Counted from the stretch's first letter, positions 19,848-29,926 are shown. The stretch: DNA of 63,306 nt from Chelativorans sp. J32 (GCF_000518985.1 NZ_JAEQ01000024.1:1-63306); one strand, 5' to 3'. Notes: a model not told the origin generated them from the sequence alone. A program made the numbers and translations.

Positions 19848-20834
19848 ATGGCTGGCGTAGAGCAAATTCCTGTCGATAGTGGCGAGGCCGGTATGCGGCT
19901 CGACCGCTGGTTCAAGGTCCATTATCCGGGCCTCGGTTTCGGACAACTGCAGAAGCTGCTGCGTACCGGCCAGGTGCGGGTGGATGGTGGCCGCGCGAAG
20001 GCGGATACGAGGGTGCAGCCCGGACAATTGATCCGAGTGCCGCCGCTCGCCGTCGACCACAAGGGCGGCGGACCCACCACCATGCGCACCATCCGCGACC
20101 GCGGCGATGCCGAGGTGCTTTCGCAAATGCTCATCCACGAGGATGAGAAGGTCTTTGTTTTCAACAAGCCTGCCGGACTTGCGGTGCAGGGTGGTTCCGG
20201 CGTGAACCGGCATGTAGATGGCATGCTCGAGGCGTGGCGCAACAAGAAGGGCGAGAAGCCGCGGCTGGTGCACAGGCTCGACCGGGATACGTCGGGCGTT
20301 TTGGTTGTGGCGCGCACGCGTTTGGCGGCGGTGAAGCTCACGGAAGCCTTTCGCGCCCGCGAGACGAAGAAGATCTACTGGGCCCTCGTTAAAGGTGTTC
20401 CAAGCAAGCAGGAAGGCCGCATCTCCACGTGGCTCATTCGTGAGGCGACGCCGGATGGCGATCGCATGCGTATCGCCAGGCACGGCGAACCGGGGGCTGA
20501 TCATGCCGTCTCCACATATCGCCTTGCGGAACAGGCCGGTACGGCATTGTCGTGGTTGATCATGGAGCCCTATACGGGGCGCATGCACCAGTTGCGCGTG
20601 CATGCCGCCCATATCGGTTGCCCGATCATCGGCGATCCGAAATATTTCGAGGCAGATCAGAACTGGGAACTGCCGGGAGGTATCCAAAATCGGCTGCATC
20701 TCCATGCGCGGCGAATCGTGATCCCGCATCCGGATGGGGGAGTGGTCGATGTCGTTGCCGAACTGCCTCCGCATATGCAGCAGAGCTGGAACTTGCTTGG
20801 CTTCAATGAAGCAGCGGCGGAAGAGGAAATCTAA
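19848..20834 (+). CDS. rluC: RluA-family rRNA pseudouridine synthase (RluC-like)
   Basis: A 328-aa enzyme converting uridines of 23S rRNA to pseudouridine. An S4 RNA-binding domain occupies about residues 15-75 and the catalytic domain about 95-310. The active-site motif HRLDRDTSG carries catalytic Asp145; KPAGLAVQGG and GRMHQLRVHAAHIGCPIIGD are the other conserved blocks. RluC-type specificity is inferred from overall similarity; RluD-like specificity cannot be excluded. In many relatives a HAD hydrolase gene separates this gene from the ATP12 chaperone gene; none is present here. Confidence 0.9.
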   Translation: MAGVEQIPVDSGEAGMRLDRWFKVHYPGLGFGQLQKLLRTGQVRVDGGRAKADTRVQPGQLIRVPPLAVDHKGGGPTTMRTIRDRGDAEVLSQMLIHEDEKVFVFNKPAGLAVQGGSGVNRHVDGMLEAWRNKKGEKPRLVHRLDRDTSGVLVVARTRLAAVKLTEAFRARETKKIYWALVKGVPSKQEGRISTWLIREATPDGDRMRIARHGEPGADHAVSTYRLAEQAGTALSWLIMEPYTGRMHQLRVHAAHIGCPIIGDPKYFEADQNWELPGGIQNRLHLHARRIVIPHPDGGVVDVVAELPPHMQQSWNLLGFNEAAAEEEI

Positions 20835-20889
20835 ACCCTGTTTCCATGTCGGGGTGACGCTTCCCGGACACTGGCCTATATAGAGATCC

Positions 20890-21678
20890 ATGCGCGATAT
20901 TCTTAAAGACCTTGATGATGGACGGCAGTTTTCGGATCCCGATCCGATACGCCGTGCGCAGAACCAAATGCGCCGGGAGCTTCCAAAGCGCTTCTATGAA
21001 CGCGTCGAAGTAAGTGGCGACGGTGATTCCTGGAAGGTTCTTTTGGACGGCCGGCCTGTTCGTACGCCGCTTGGGTCGGAGCTCGTGCTGCCCAATGAAG
21101 CAGCCGCGCAGCTTGTCGCTGACGAGTTTAGCGCTCAAGGCGAGCATATCGATCCGATGAGCATGCCGGTAACGCGCCTGGTCAATACGGCGATCGACGG
21201 CGTGGCGAGCGATATTCAGGCCGTGACAGAAGACATTCTGCGCTACGCCTCGAGCGATCTTCTATATTACCGTGCGGACGCACCGGAGCGATTGATCGAG
21301 CTCCAGGCGGATGCTTGGGATCCTGTGCTCGATTGGGCCGAAGCCGAACTTAGCGCGCGCTTTATCCTTGCTGAAGGGGTCATGCATGTGGAACAGCCGC
21401 GGCAGACAATAGCTGCCGTTGGAGCGCATCTGAAGCTTCGCAACGATCCGCTGCGGCTCGCCATATTGCATGTGATGACATCGCTAACCGGCTCCGCCAT
21501 CCTGGCGCTGGCGGTGGAGGCAGGCGCCATAGAGGCGGAAGCCGCCTGGAATGCGGCGCATGTGGATGAGGATTGGAATATTTCCCAGTGGGGCGAAGAC
21601 GCGGAGGCGACCGCTCGTCGTACCGCACGCAAGCGAGACATGATGGCCGCGGTGGCACTGCTCAAGGCCCTGTCGTAA
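20890..21678 (+). CDS. ATP12-family F1-ATPase assembly chaperone
   Basis: A 262-aa homologue of mitochondrial Atp12, which keeps the F1 alpha subunit assembly-competent. Recognised by KRFYERVEVSGDGDSWKVLL and LDGRPVRTPLG near residues 34-62, the MPVTRLVNTAIDGV segment, and a helical C-terminal domain. The family is found in alphaproteobacteria and mitochondria, which supports the taxonomic placement. ATG 20890 is 55 nt after the pseudouridine synthase gene. Confidence 0.92.
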   Translation: MRDILKDLDDGRQFSDPDPIRRAQNQMRRELPKRFYERVEVSGDGDSWKVLLDGRPVRTPLGSELVLPNEAAAQLVADEFSAQGEHIDPMSMPVTRLVNTAIDGVASDIQAVTEDILRYASSDLLYYRADAPERLIELQADAWDPVLDWAEAELSARFILAEGVMHVEQPRQTIAAVGAHLKLRNDPLRLAILHVMTSLTGSAILALAVEAGAIEAEAAWNAAHVDEDWNISQWGEDAEATARRTARKRDMMAAVALLKALS

Positions 21679-21707
21679 AGGTCTCGGAATCCGAACGCTA
21701 GAGCATC

Positions 21708-21806
21708 TGCCCGAAAACCGGAATCGGTTTTAGGAAAGCAAGGTGCATCAATTCAATAACTTGTAGCGTCCTTTGTGCGTCCGAATGGATGCACGGCGCT
21801 GTAAAG
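21708..21806 (+). repeat. Palindromic intergenic repeat element
   Basis: A compound element with two stem-loops. AAAACCG (21714-21720) pairs with CGGTTTT (21725-21731) around GAAT. Further along, GTGCGTCC and GGATGCAC (about 21776-21794) form a hairpin with one wobble pair, nested in TAGCG/CGCTG outer arms (to about 21803). The wording AGCGTCCTTTGTGCGTCC resembles a dispersed palindromic repeat I associate with rhizobial intergenic regions; the family name and copy number cannot be established from this window. Only one copy was noticed here. Confidence 0.5.
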
Positions 21807-21838
21807 AAAACCTCCGCTCGTGTGAGCAGAGGTTTTTT
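21807..21838 (+). terminator. Bidirectional terminator between the ATP12 gene and gltA
   Basis: AAAACCTC pairs with GAGGTTTT, and after one mismatch GCTC pairs with GAGC around a GTGT loop. A T6 tract follows on the plus strand and an A-derived T tract on the minus strand. It serves the convergent ATP12-family gene and gltA. Confidence 0.78.
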
Positions 21839-21855
21839 GTTCACCGTCGATCGTT

Positions 21856-23145
21856 TCAGCGCTTGGCAATCGGGACGTAGTCGCGCTCCGGTGCCCCGGT
21901 GTAAAGCTGGCGAGGACGCCCGATCTTTTGCTGCGGATCCTCGATCATCTCTTTCCACTGCGCAATCCACCCGACCGTGCGGGCCACCGCGAAGAGCACT
22001 GTGAACATTGTAGTCGGGAACCCGAGAGCCTTCAGCGTGATACCGGAATAGAAGTCGATATTCGGATAGAGCTTCTTCTCGATGAAGTATTCATCCGTGA
22101 GCGCGATGCGCTCCAGCTCCATGGCGATATCGAGCTGCGGGTCATCCTTGATCCCGAGTTCTGCCAGGACTTCGTGGCAGGTCTTCTGCATTATTTTGGC
22201 GCGCGGATCGTAATTTTTATACACCCGATGTCCGAAGCCCATGAGGCGGAAGGGGTCGTTCTTGTCCTTGGCGCGCTCGATATATTCCGGGATGCGCTCC
22301 ACTGAGCCGATTTCCGCAAGCATGTTAAGTGCGGCTTCGTTTGCGCCACCATGCGCGGGCCCCCACAGGCACGCGATGCCTGCAGCAATGCAGGCAAACG
22401 GATTGGCACCGGAAGATCCGGCCAGACGTACGGTCGATGTCGAAGCGTTCTGCTCGTGGTCTGCGTGCAGGATAAAGATGCGGTCCATCGCCCGCGCCAG
22501 CACCGGATTAACCTTATACTCCTCGCAGGGCACGGCGAAGCACATGTGGAGGAAGTTGGCCGCGTAAGACAGCTCGTTTCGCGGATACATGAAGGGCTGG
22601 CCGATATGGTACTTATAGGCCATCGCAGCTATGGTCGGCATCTTGGCGATCATCCGGATCGAAGCCACCATGCGCTGGTGAGGATCCGATATGTCGGTGG
22701 AGTCGTGATAGAATGCCGACAGGGCCCCAACCACGCCGCACATGACTGCCATTGGGTGGGCATCGCGGCGGAAGCCGGTGAAAAAGCGCGACATCTGCTC
22801 GTGGATCATGGTGTGCCGAGTGACGCGCAGATCGAAATCTTCTTTCTGCGCCTTCGTCGGCAGCTCTCCATAGAGGAGAAGGTAGCAGACCTCCAGGAAG
22901 TCGCCGTGCTCGGCAAGCTGCTCGATCGGGTAGCCGCGATGGAGCAAAATACCTTCATCGCCGTCGATATAGGTGATCTTCGACTCGCAGCTTGCGGTGG
23001 AGGTAAAGCCGGGGTCGTAGGTGAACATCCCCGTCTGCTTGTACAGCGACGTTATGTCTACCACGTCGGGGCCGATCGATCCTTGGCGCACCGGGTATTC
23101 GCTGCTATTTCCACCAAGTTCAAGTTTTACCGTCGAATTCGCCAT
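21856..23145 (-). CDS. gltA: Citrate synthase
   Basis: Condenses acetyl-CoA and oxaloacetate to citrate at the entry of the TCA cycle. A 429-aa type II (hexameric, NADH-sensitive class) enzyme with the catalytic residues visible in [19 protein letters not shown] and [15 protein letters not shown] (second and third blocks carry the active-site His and Asp). The N-terminal beta domain typical of this class ([17 protein letters not shown]) is intact. ATG 23145 follows GAGAGGTAATGTGCG. Monocistronic, between a terminator and its own promoter region. Confidence 0.97.
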   Translation of the reverse strand: MANSTVKLELGGNSSEYPVRQGSIGPDVVDITSLYKQTGMFTYDPGFTSTASCESKITYIDGDEGILLHRGYPIEQLAEHGDFLEVCYLLLYGELPTKAQKEDFDLRVTRHTMIHEQMSRFFTGFRRDAHPMAVMCGVVGALSAFYHDSTDISDPHQRMVASIRMIAKMPTIAAMAYKYHIGQPFMYPRNELSYAANFLHMCFAVPCEEYKVNPVLARAMDRIFILHADHEQNASTSTVRLAGSSGANPFACIAAGIACLWGPAHGGANEAALNMLAEIGSVERIPEYIERAKDKNDPFRLMGFGHRVYKNYDPRAKIMQKTCHEVLAELGIKDDPQLDIAMELERIALTDEYFIEKKLYPNIDFYSGITLKALGFPTTMFTVLFAVARTVGWIAQWKEMIEDPQQKIGRPRQLYTGAPERDYVPIAKR

Positions 23146-23237
23146 CGCACATTACCTCTCTGTCTTTGAACTTGGGGCAGGAATGTCGTCGCCACGGGGA
23201 GCGGCAGGCAACCGCCAGCACGGTTTTTGGTGCCTCT

Positions 23238-23266
23238 AGCTAGCGTATTTGCCTAGCCGTGCCAAG
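23238..23266 (-). promoter_or_regulatory. Candidate gltA promoter
   Basis: On the minus strand CTTGGC (23266-23261) and CTAGCT (23243-23238) are spaced by 17 nt, compared with rhizobial CTTGAC-N17-CTATAT. The implied transcript starts about 85 nt upstream of gltA. Weak -10 match; prediction only. Confidence 0.4.
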
Positions 23267-23314
23267 ATTTGACAGCCCTGCTTGTTGCGCTGCAGCATAA
23301 TTGTTTCGACGTGC

Positions 23315-24742
23315 TCATTCGTCAATGGCTTGGTCGCGAATACGTCCGAGGGATTCTTCACGCCCAAGGACGGCCAGGACGTCAAAGATACCGGGTGAAG
23401 TGGTGCGGCCAGTGAGGGCTGCCCGCAAAGGCTGCGCAACCTTCCCCAATTTCCGGCCGGTCCTTTCCGCCAGATCACGCACGACCGCCTCGGTGCTCTC
23501 GGCAGTCCATTCCGTGACGCCTGCCAGTTCCTCGGCAAGCGCCGCAAGCATGCTTCGGGCGTCGTCATCGAGCAGGGCGGCGGCTTTTTCATCCATCGCA
23601 AGCGGCCGCTCGGAGACGAGATAGCCTGCGCTATCAAGGAGTTCCACAAGCGTTTTCGCCCGCTCCTTCAGGCCGGGAAGAGCCGCACGAAGCTGTGCTC
23701 GCCTCTTTTCATCGAGTTTGTCCCGGAATGCCGGTCCGCCCTCCAGATGTGGAAGCGTTGCCATGAATATCTCGAACAGCGCAGCATCGTCCATCTGGCG
23801 CATATGAATGCCGTTAAGCGCTTCCATCTTCTGAAAGTCAAAACGTGCTGCACCCTTGTTGACGTCGTCGATGTCGAACCATTCGATCATTTGCTCGGTG
23901 GTCATGACCTCATCATCGCCATGGCTCCAGCCGAGGCGTGCCAGATAATTGCGTAGGGCGGAGGGCAGGTAGCCCATCGCCCGGTAGGCATCCACTCCGA
24001 GAGCCCCATGGCGCTTGGAGAGCTTGCCGCCATCAGGTCCATGGATCAGCGGGATATGAGCCATCACGGGGATGTCCCAGCTCATCGCGCGGTAAATGAT
24101 GGCTTGGCGCGCGGCGTTCGTAAGATGATCATCACCGCGAATGATATGCGTGACGCCCATATCGTGATCATCCACCACGACTGCGTGCATATAAGTCGGC
24201 GTGCCATCGGATCGTAAGATGATGAAGTCGTCTAGATCCTTGTTGGGGAAGCGGACATCCCCCTGTACGCGGTCATGGATAACCGTTTCGCCCTCGAGCG
24301 GTGCCTTGATGCGGATGACGGGCTTTACGCCTTGCGGAGCTTCGCTCGGGTCCCGGTCGCGCCACGTGCCATCATAACGGGGAGGGCGGCCCTCGGCGCG
24401 GGCCTTCTCCCGCATGGCCTCGATCTCTTCAGGCGTGCAGTAACAGTAATAAGCCTGCCCACGGGCCACGAGATCCTCCGCCACCTCCTTGTGGCGGGCT
24501 GCCCTGGCGAATTGGGAGATCGGCTCCCCGTCCCATGTGAGCCCCAGCCAGGCAAGTCCATCGAGAATTGCCGCCGTTGCCTCGGGCGTCGAACGCTGCC
24601 TGTCCGTGTCCTCGATCCTGAGCAGCATCTTGCCGCCCACGTGACGAGCGTAGAGCCAGTTGAAAAGCGCGGTGCGTGCGCCTCCGATGTGAAGAAAGCC
24701 GGTCGGGGAGGGCGCGAAACGAGTGACGACGGGTGTTGTCAT
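23315..24742 (-). CDS. gltX: Glutamyl-tRNA synthetase
   Basis: A 475-aa class I aminoacyl-tRNA synthetase charging tRNA-Glu (in organisms lacking GlnRS, also tRNA-Gln for later transamidation). The HIGH-type signature is HIGG at residues 18-21 within [19 protein letters not shown], and the KMSKS-type loop is KLSKR at residues 240-244. The C-terminal anticodon-binding helical domain begins near residue 320. ATG 24742 is divergent from comEC. Alphaproteobacteria often have two gltX paralogues; which one this is cannot be decided. Confidence 0.96.
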   Translation of the reverse strand: MTTPVVTRFAPSPTGFLHIGGARTALFNWLYARHVGGKMLLRIEDTDRQRSTPEATAAILDGLAWLGLTWDGEPISQFARAARHKEVAEDLVARGQAYYCYCTPEEIEAMREKARAEGRPPRYDGTWRDRDPSEAPQGVKPVIRIKAPLEGETVIHDRVQGDVRFPNKDLDDFIILRSDGTPTYMHAVVVDDHDMGVTHIIRGDDHLTNAARQAIIYRAMSWDIPVMAHIPLIHGPDGGKLSKRHGALGVDAYRAMGYLPSALRNYLARLGWSHGDDEVMTTEQMIEWFDIDDVNKGAARFDFQKMEALNGIHMRQMDDAALFEIFMATLPHLEGGPAFRDKLDEKRRAQLRAALPGLKERAKTLVELLDSAGYLVSERPLAMDEKAAALLDDDARSMLAALAEELAGVTEWTAESTEAVVRDLAERTGRKLGKVAQPLRAALTGRTTSPGIFDVLAVLGREESLGRIRDQAIDE

Positions 24743-24867
24743 TTTTCTGAGTCCGGATTCGTTTTGGAGCCGCGCCTAAGCAGTAGCCTGACGCAGGGTG
24801 GAAATCGGCTGCCCGTCATGTAGCATAGGCGAGGTGAGGTGCAAGGCGCCTGCGGGGGGAAGTAGGC

Positions 24868-27225
24868 ATGGGGGGCGAACGGACGGCGGAGGCCGAGGGC
24901 GAGCGGCTGCATCTGCTGGTCACCGGGCGGAGTTTACCGACCAAGGCTGATGGCGCGGCCGATCGCGAAACAGCTGCTGATTCGCGGCCGTCGGCCGTTG
25001 CGATATCGCGCGCGTTGTTGCGAAGGATTCCCCAGACGCTTGCATCGGAAGTGGCGCGGGACGGTGGCAGGGGTGCAGGCTTCCTTTGTTTGCCGGTTCT
25101 TATGAGCGCTGGCGTCGTCGCCTACTACGCGCTGCCGCAAGAGCCCGGATTCCCGCATATCTTCGCGTCCATCCTCGCGTTGATGATCGCCTGCTTTCTG
25201 CTTCGCGCAAAGCCGGCGGGGCTTCTTTGCGCGGGTGCCCTGCTGGCTTTCATGGCAGGTGTCGGCGTTGCCAAGATCGAAACATGGCGCGCGGGAACCG
25301 CCGTTCTCGGCTCCGACGTCACGACCAGGATAACGGGTCGGGTGGTCAGCATAGAACCCCAAGCGAATGCACGGATTCGTCTGATCGTCGACATCGTCTC
25401 AACGCAGCGGCCGCAGCTCCGCCATCCTCCGGAGCGTGTCCGGCTGACGGCGCGAAAAGTACCGCCTGACCTGCGACCGGGGGACCTTTTGGATGGGCTT
25501 GTGCGGTTGATGCCGCCATCGGGTCCGGTTCGCCCCGGCAGCTATGATTTCTCCTTCGTCAGCTATTTTGCGGGGATCGGTGCACTCGGCTTCTTCATGA
25601 CAGGGCCCGAACGCGCTGCAATCGACGCGGATGCTTCCCTTGCCGTCACCGCTGCCCGCTCCCTGGAGACGCTCAGGCTCGCTCTTGCCGAACGCATACG
25701 CACACATGTCGATGGGGCGGCGGGAGAGGTGGTCGTAGCCATGATCGCCGGGTACCGGCCCGGCATTCCGGAGGATGTGAATGAATGGCTCAGGCGATCG
25801 GGGCTTGCCCATATCCTCTCCATTTCCGGTCTTCACATGGCGCTTGTTGCCGCCACCGTGATGTTCATGCTGCGGGCGACAGCGGCGCTGTTCCCGGGAT
25901 TTTCATCACGTGTACCGGTCAAGAAATATGCCGCGAGCGCCGCGCTCGTCTTTTGCACGCTCTATCTGTTCCTCTCGGGGACCGATGTCGCAGCACAACG
26001 CAGTTATATCATGCTCGCGGTTATGCTGGCAGCCCTCATCCTCGACCGAGCGGCGCTCACCATGCGCAACGTGGCGATTGCGGCGCTGATCATTATCGTT
26101 CTGTCCCCGCATGAGGTGGTAGGGCCGAGTTTCCAGATGTCTTTTGCCGCTACCGCGGCGCTTGTCGCAGGCTATGCCGTCTGGAGTGAGCGACGGGGGA
26201 GCCGACCGCGTGGCAGGGCGCTGCGCGATGAGTCGTTTGTCCGCCGGACCGTGCGTATGGCGCTGGGACTTGTCGTGGGAATGGCGGCGACTTCGCTCAT
26301 CGCAGGCACCGCAACGGCACTCTATGGCGTTTGGCATTTTCAACGCGCGACGCCCCTGGCCCTTCCGGCAAATCTCGCGGCGATGCCCTTCGTCTCCGGC
26401 ATAGCCATGCCGGCCGCGGTGCTTTCCATCTTCGCAATGCCGTTCGGCCTGGATGGCATCTTCCTGAAGGCGATGGCGGAGGCGATGAGAGCCGTTATCC
26501 TCATCGCCAAATGGTTTTCCGATCGCTCGCCGATCGATGCCGTGGGACTTATCCCGTTGTCGGCGCTTATCGTGCTTACGGTGGCGCTCATCATTGCGGT
26601 GATATCAACCAGCCGGCTGAAACTGCTCGCCGTGCCAGTCTGCCTGGTGGGACTTGCACTGCTTGCCACCCGGGATTTGCCGGACGTGCTGATCAGCGAG
26701 GACGGCAGGCTCGTCGGGGTCCGCGGGGAAGATGGGACGCTTGCGATTAATCGGGCTCGTCCCAATGCTTTTACAATGCAGGATTGGACCAGAGCGCTCA
26801 ACGCGGAAATGGTGGTGAAGCCGTTGAACCAAGGCAAGCCATCCGCGCAGGCGCCCGAAACGGCATTCACCTGCACCGACGAACTCTGCCTGGCGCGGCA
26901 CGTAAGCGGTGCTGTCATCGGCTATGCAGAATCGGAGCTTGCCGCTGCAGGAGCCTGTTCATCCGCAGCCGTGATCGTGATCGATGACGCAACTGCCGGG
27001 AAACCGTGCAGGGCAGGGCAAGCAGAGGTCATAACCAAGCGAGATCTGGCCCGGCAGGGGAGCGCCTCGGTTCATTTTCGCCGACGAGGAGAAGGGCTGG
27101 AACCGGAGATCACCTTCGCAATAGGAGAGCAGTGGCGGCTTTGGCATGAACACCGGGCCTGGTCTCGTGCCTCGCGCGGGCTGCCGCCGAACAATGGTGG
27201 AACGAGACGATCAGAGCCGGAGTGA
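24868..27225 (+). CDS. comEC: ComEC/Rec2-family DNA-uptake membrane protein
   Basis: A 785-aa polytopic inner-membrane protein of the family that forms the DNA translocation channel in competent bacteria. An N-terminal DUF4131-like region (about residues 75-270) precedes the competence domain (about 285-575) with the family motif LAHILSISGLHMALVAATVM and SGTDVAAQRSYIM. The C-terminal 170 residues are soluble but I cannot find the HxHxDH metallo-beta-lactamase motif present in many full-length ComEC proteins, so this is the alphaproteobacterial form with a degenerate or absent nuclease domain. ATG 24868 follows GGGGGAAGTAGGC. Whether the organism is transformable is unknown. Confidence 0.9.
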   Translation: MGGERTAEAEGERLHLLVTGRSLPTKADGAADRETAADSRPSAVAISRALLRRIPQTLASEVARDGGRGAGFLCLPVLMSAGVVAYYALPQEPGFPHIFASILALMIACFLLRAKPAGLLCAGALLAFMAGVGVAKIETWRAGTAVLGSDVTTRITGRVVSIEPQANARIRLIVDIVSTQRPQLRHPPERVRLTARKVPPDLRPGDLLDGLVRLMPPSGPVRPGSYDFSFVSYFAGIGALGFFMTGPERAAIDADASLAVTAARSLETLRLALAERIRTHVDGAAGEVVVAMIAGYRPGIPEDVNEWLRRSGLAHILSISGLHMALVAATVMFMLRATAALFPGFSSRVPVKKYAASAALVFCTLYLFLSGTDVAAQRSYIMLAVMLAALILDRAALTMRNVAIAALIIIVLSPHEVVGPSFQMSFAATAALVAGYAVWSERRGSRPRGRALRDESFVRRTVRMALGLVVGMAATSLIAGTATALYGVWHFQRATPLALPANLAAMPFVSGIAMPAAVLSIFAMPFGLDGIFLKAMAEAMRAVILIAKWFSDRSPIDAVGLIPLSALIVLTVALIIAVISTSRLKLLAVPVCLVGLALLATRDLPDVLISEDGRLVGVRGEDGTLAINRARPNAFTMQDWTRALNAEMVVKPLNQGKPSAQAPETAFTCTDELCLARHVSGAVIGYAESELAAAGACSSAAVIVIDDATAGKPCRAGQAEVITKRDLARQGSASVHFRRRGEGLEPEITFAIGEQWRLWHEHRAWSRASRGLPPNNGGTRRSEPE

Positions 27226-27403
27226 AGGTCACAATCCGAGTACCGCTCTGTTATCAATTGAGCCTGTGATGCCGATCACCAGCTCGCGGTGCCGGATTTA
27301 AGATCAGGCCGCAGCGCTAATTCTCTGACATAGGTTGCCGCTTCGATAACAGCGCGCATCTTGCGCCAACGGCTCTGGGGTCGACCTTGCCAGCCTACCG
27401 TTC

Positions 27404-28114
27404 TCAATATCGGCGGATGAGACCCACCAGCCGGCCCTGCACCTTCACGCGATCAGGGCCGAATATGCGCGTTTCATAGGCGGGATTTGCGGCTTCAAGT
27501 GCAATCGACGCGCCCTTGCGGCGAAAGCGCTTCAAGGTCGCTTCCTCTTCATCCACCAGTGCGACGACGATATCACCGGGATTGGCCGTCTGAGTTTCGC
27601 GAATAATGACCGTATCGCCATCGAAAATACCGGCCTCGATCATCGAATCGCCCTTCACTTCAAGAGCATAATGCTCGCCGCCGCCGATCATATCGGGCGG
27701 CACGCCGATCGAATGGGTCCGATGCTGGATGGCATCGATCGGCACGCCGGCTGCGATCCGGCCCATGACGGGAATCGAAACGATGCCAGCTTCATCATCA
27801 TTGTTCGCCGGCGTTCTTTGGGATGGCGTGCTACGGCCTTGGCCTCCCTCGATGACGCTTGGCGAGAATTTGCGCGGCGCGCCCAGGCCGGGGGCGATCG
27901 AATCGGGCAGCCGTAAAACTTCGAGAGCTCGCGCCCGGTTGGGAAGGCGACGGATGAAACCTCGCTCCTCCAGAGCTGTGATCAACCGGTGAATACCGGA
28001 CTTGGAGGCCAGATCGAGAGCCTCCTTCATCTCATCGAATGAGGGTGGGATGCCCGTCTCTTTAAGGCGGGCATGAATGAAAAGCAGCAGCTCGTGCTGT
28101 TTGCGCGTGAGCAT
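27404..28114 (-). CDS. lexA: SOS-response repressor and protease LexA
   Basis: Represses DNA-damage genes and cleaves itself when RecA filaments form. A 236-aa protein with a winged helix-turn-helix in residues 1-65 ([20 protein letters not shown]) and an S24 peptidase domain. The scissile Ala-Gly is at about 122-123 ([10 protein letters not shown]), catalytic Ser157 in [10 protein letters not shown] and Lys195 in EEATLKRF. Start at ATG 28114 gives [14 protein letters not shown], the usual N terminus; a GTG at 28123 is also in frame. The operator at 28164-28178 indicates autorepression. Confidence 0.97.
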   Translation of the reverse strand: MLTRKQHELLLFIHARLKETGIPPSFDEMKEALDLASKSGIHRLITALEERGFIRRLPNRARALEVLRLPDSIAPGLGAPRKFSPSVIEGGQGRSTPSQRTPANNDDEAGIVSIPVMGRIAAGVPIDAIQHRTHSIGVPPDMIGGGEHYALEVKGDSMIEAGIFDGDTVIIRETQTANPGDIVVALVDEEEATLKRFRRKGASIALEAANPAYETRIFGPDRVKVQGRLVGLIRRY

Positions 28115-28156
28115 CGTCACCACCCGGAATCAGTCATAAACAAAACCAGAACATAC

Positions 28157-28183
28157 ACTATATGTTCGAGTTGTGTTCCGCAA
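28157..28183 (-). promoter_or_regulatory. lexA promoter elements flanking the SOS box
   Basis: On the minus strand TTGCGG (28183-28178) and TATAGT (28162-28157) are candidate -35 and -10 hexamers with a 15-nt spacer (16-17 nt if the hexamers are shifted by one or two bases). The LexA operator fills the spacer, so bound LexA would block RNA polymerase. Confidence 0.45.
28164..28178 (-). promoter_or_regulatory. LexA operator (SOS box, GTTC-N7-GTTC)
   Basis: GTTC at 28164-28167 and GTTC at 28175-28178 are separated by exactly seven bases. This direct-repeat form is the established alphaproteobacterial LexA recognition sequence, distinct from the E. coli CTGT-N8-ACAG palindrome. It lies 50 nt upstream of the lexA start. 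Confidence 0.85.
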
Positions 28184-28220
28184 TACTAAAATTGGATGGT
28201 TATTAAACTACCACCATGCG

Positions 28221-29426
28221 CTAGCGCAGCATGAGGATTGTGCAGGGAGAACCGGCTTGGGCCGCTGGCGCATGCGGAGGGCGTATGATCAATCCATTCG
28301 CCGTCGCAAGCGTGGTGAGCATCGAGGAGTCCTGCCGCTCGAAGGGGGTGGCAATCGGGCAATCGGAATCCTCCTCGATTACGGCGCGGATATAGTCCTG
28401 CCGCTCGTCATTTTCCTTGAGGGGTGCCCCGAGCCTGCCCGTTCGCAGGTCCGGGCGGAAACTTCGCCCGGAAAGCCTCGACACCATGGGGCGCAGGAAA
28501 AGATGCGCGCAGACGAAGCTGGAGACGGGGTTTCCCGGCAGCCCCAGCACGCGGGTCTCTCCGAAACGACCTACCATCAACGGTTTTCCGGGACGCATGG
28601 CGATCTTCCAGAAATCCAGTTCCATTCCCTCGGCGGCAAGGACATGGCGCACGAGATCATGCTCGCCTACGGAAGCGCCGCCGAGCGTGACAATGATATG
28701 GGCGCCTAGTTCAAGCGCGCGCCGCACGGCTCTCGAGATCGCATCCTCCTGATCCGGCACGATCCCGAGATCGGATATCTCCGCCCCTTCACGTTTTGCC
28801 AGAGCTGCGATCGCAAAATTGTTGGAGGCGACGATCTGATCGGGCCCAGGCGTGACATCGGGAGGTACAAGTTCGTCGCCGGTGGCGATGAGAGCGACAT
28901 GAGGTCGACGCACCACTGGCAATCGAGAGTGCCCGGCGGCAGCGGCGAGCGAAAGAGCGGCAGGATCTAGAAACCTACCTTTGGCAAGGATTTCATCGCC
29001 TTCTTTGAAGTCGAAGCCGGCGCGCCGGATGTGGCGGCCGGGGGAAGGGCGCTCCAAAGCAAGGATGCGTCCGGGATCGAGGACGGAGGCGTTCTCCTGA
29101 AGAAGGATCGTGTCGGCGCCTTCGGGAACGGGGGCGCCGGTGAAGATGCGCACCGCTTCTCCGGGACTTATGCGGCCCGGAAAGCGACGGCCTGCTGCGG
29201 ATTCGCCGATGACGGACAGTGTCGAAGAGGATGCCTCTATATCCGATGCGCGAACCGCGTATCCGTCCATGGCAGAGGCATCGAAGGGCGGCTGCGTGCG
29301 CCGTGCTCTGAGATCCGCTGCGAGCACACGCTCCGCCGCCTCCGGTAGCGCCACTTCCTCGCTGGTTAGAGGCTCCAGTCCCTCCAGCGTGCGCAGAAGG
29401 GCCTCTTCAACGGGAAGCAGTGCCAT
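28221..29426 (-). CDS. moeA: Molybdopterin molybdenumtransferase MoeA
   Basis: Inserts molybdate into adenylylated molybdopterin to complete the molybdenum cofactor. A 401-aa protein with the expected domains: [16 protein letters not shown] (about residues 46-61), the [14 protein letters not shown] block (about 95-108), the MoaB/Mog-like domain with [12 protein letters not shown], and PGNPVSSFV. Start placed at ATG 29426 ([12 protein letters not shown]); longer in-frame readings would run through moaC. It overlaps the 3' end of moaC by 20 nt, so the two are translationally linked. Confidence 0.96.
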   Translation of the reverse strand: MALLPVEEALLRTLEGLEPLTSEEVALPEAAERVLAADLRARRTQPPFDASAMDGYAVRASDIEASSSTLSVIGESAAGRRFPGRISPGEAVRIFTGAPVPEGADTILLQENASVLDPGRILALERPSPGRHIRRAGFDFKEGDEILAKGRFLDPAALSLAAAAGHSRLPVVRRPHVALIATGDELVPPDVTPGPDQIVASNNFAIAALAKREGAEISDLGIVPDQEDAISRAVRRALELGAHIIVTLGGASVGEHDLVRHVLAAEGMELDFWKIAMRPGKPLMVGRFGETRVLGLPGNPVSSFVCAHLFLRPMVSRLSGRSFRPDLRTGRLGAPLKENDERQDYIRAVIEEDSDCPIATPFERQDSSMLTTLATANGLIIRPPHAPAAQAGSPCTILMLR

Positions 29427-29925
29427 GAGCCGCGTCCTCCGCGCGCCAGGTGCCCGATTTTCCCCCCGTTTTCTCGAGCAGGCGGATATCCGAAATGACC
29501 ATGGCCCTGTCCAGGGCCTTCGCCATATCGTAGATCGTAAGACAGGCAACCGAAGCGGCGGTCAATGCTTCCATCTCCACGCCGGTCTTGCCCGTCACCC
29601 GGGCCAACGCTTCGACCCTGAGGCCGGGTAGCGCTTCGTCCGGCATGATATCAATCGCGATCTTCGTGAGCGCCAGCGGATGGCACAATGGGATCAATTC
29701 ATGCGTTCTCTTGGCAGCCATGATGCCGGCAATACGTGCAACCGCGATAACATCGCCCTTCTTCGCATCGCCTTTCAGGATCGCCTGCAACGTCTCGGGA
29801 GACATGATCACCGCGCCTGCCGCGACGGCCGTGCGTTCCGTCTCCCCCTTGGCGCCCACGTCGACCATTTCGGCGCGGCCATCTTCACGCAGATGGGTAA
29901 GCCTCGTCTCCCGTTCCTTGGTCAT
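29407..29925 (-). CDS. moaC: Cyclic pyranopterin monophosphate synthase MoaC
   Basis: Converts the MoaA product to cyclic pyranopterin monophosphate in molybdenum-cofactor synthesis. A 172-aa protein with [15 protein letters not shown] (about residues 76-90) and [20 protein letters not shown], the conserved active-site regions. Start is ATG 29925, separated by one base from the trpC stop (TGATATG), and the 3' end overlaps moeA. trpD-trpC-moaC-moeA thus form one tight minus-strand unit, an order widely seen in rhizobia. Confidence 0.96.
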   Translation of the reverse strand: MTKERETRLTHLREDGRAEMVDVGAKGETERTAVAAGAVIMSPETLQAILKGDAKKGDVIAVARIAGIMAAKRTHELIPLCHPLALTKIAIDIMPDEALPGLRVEALARVTGKTGVEMEALTAASVACLTIYDMAKALDRAMVISDIRLLEKTGGKSGTWRAEDAAHGTASR

Positions 29926-29926
29926 A

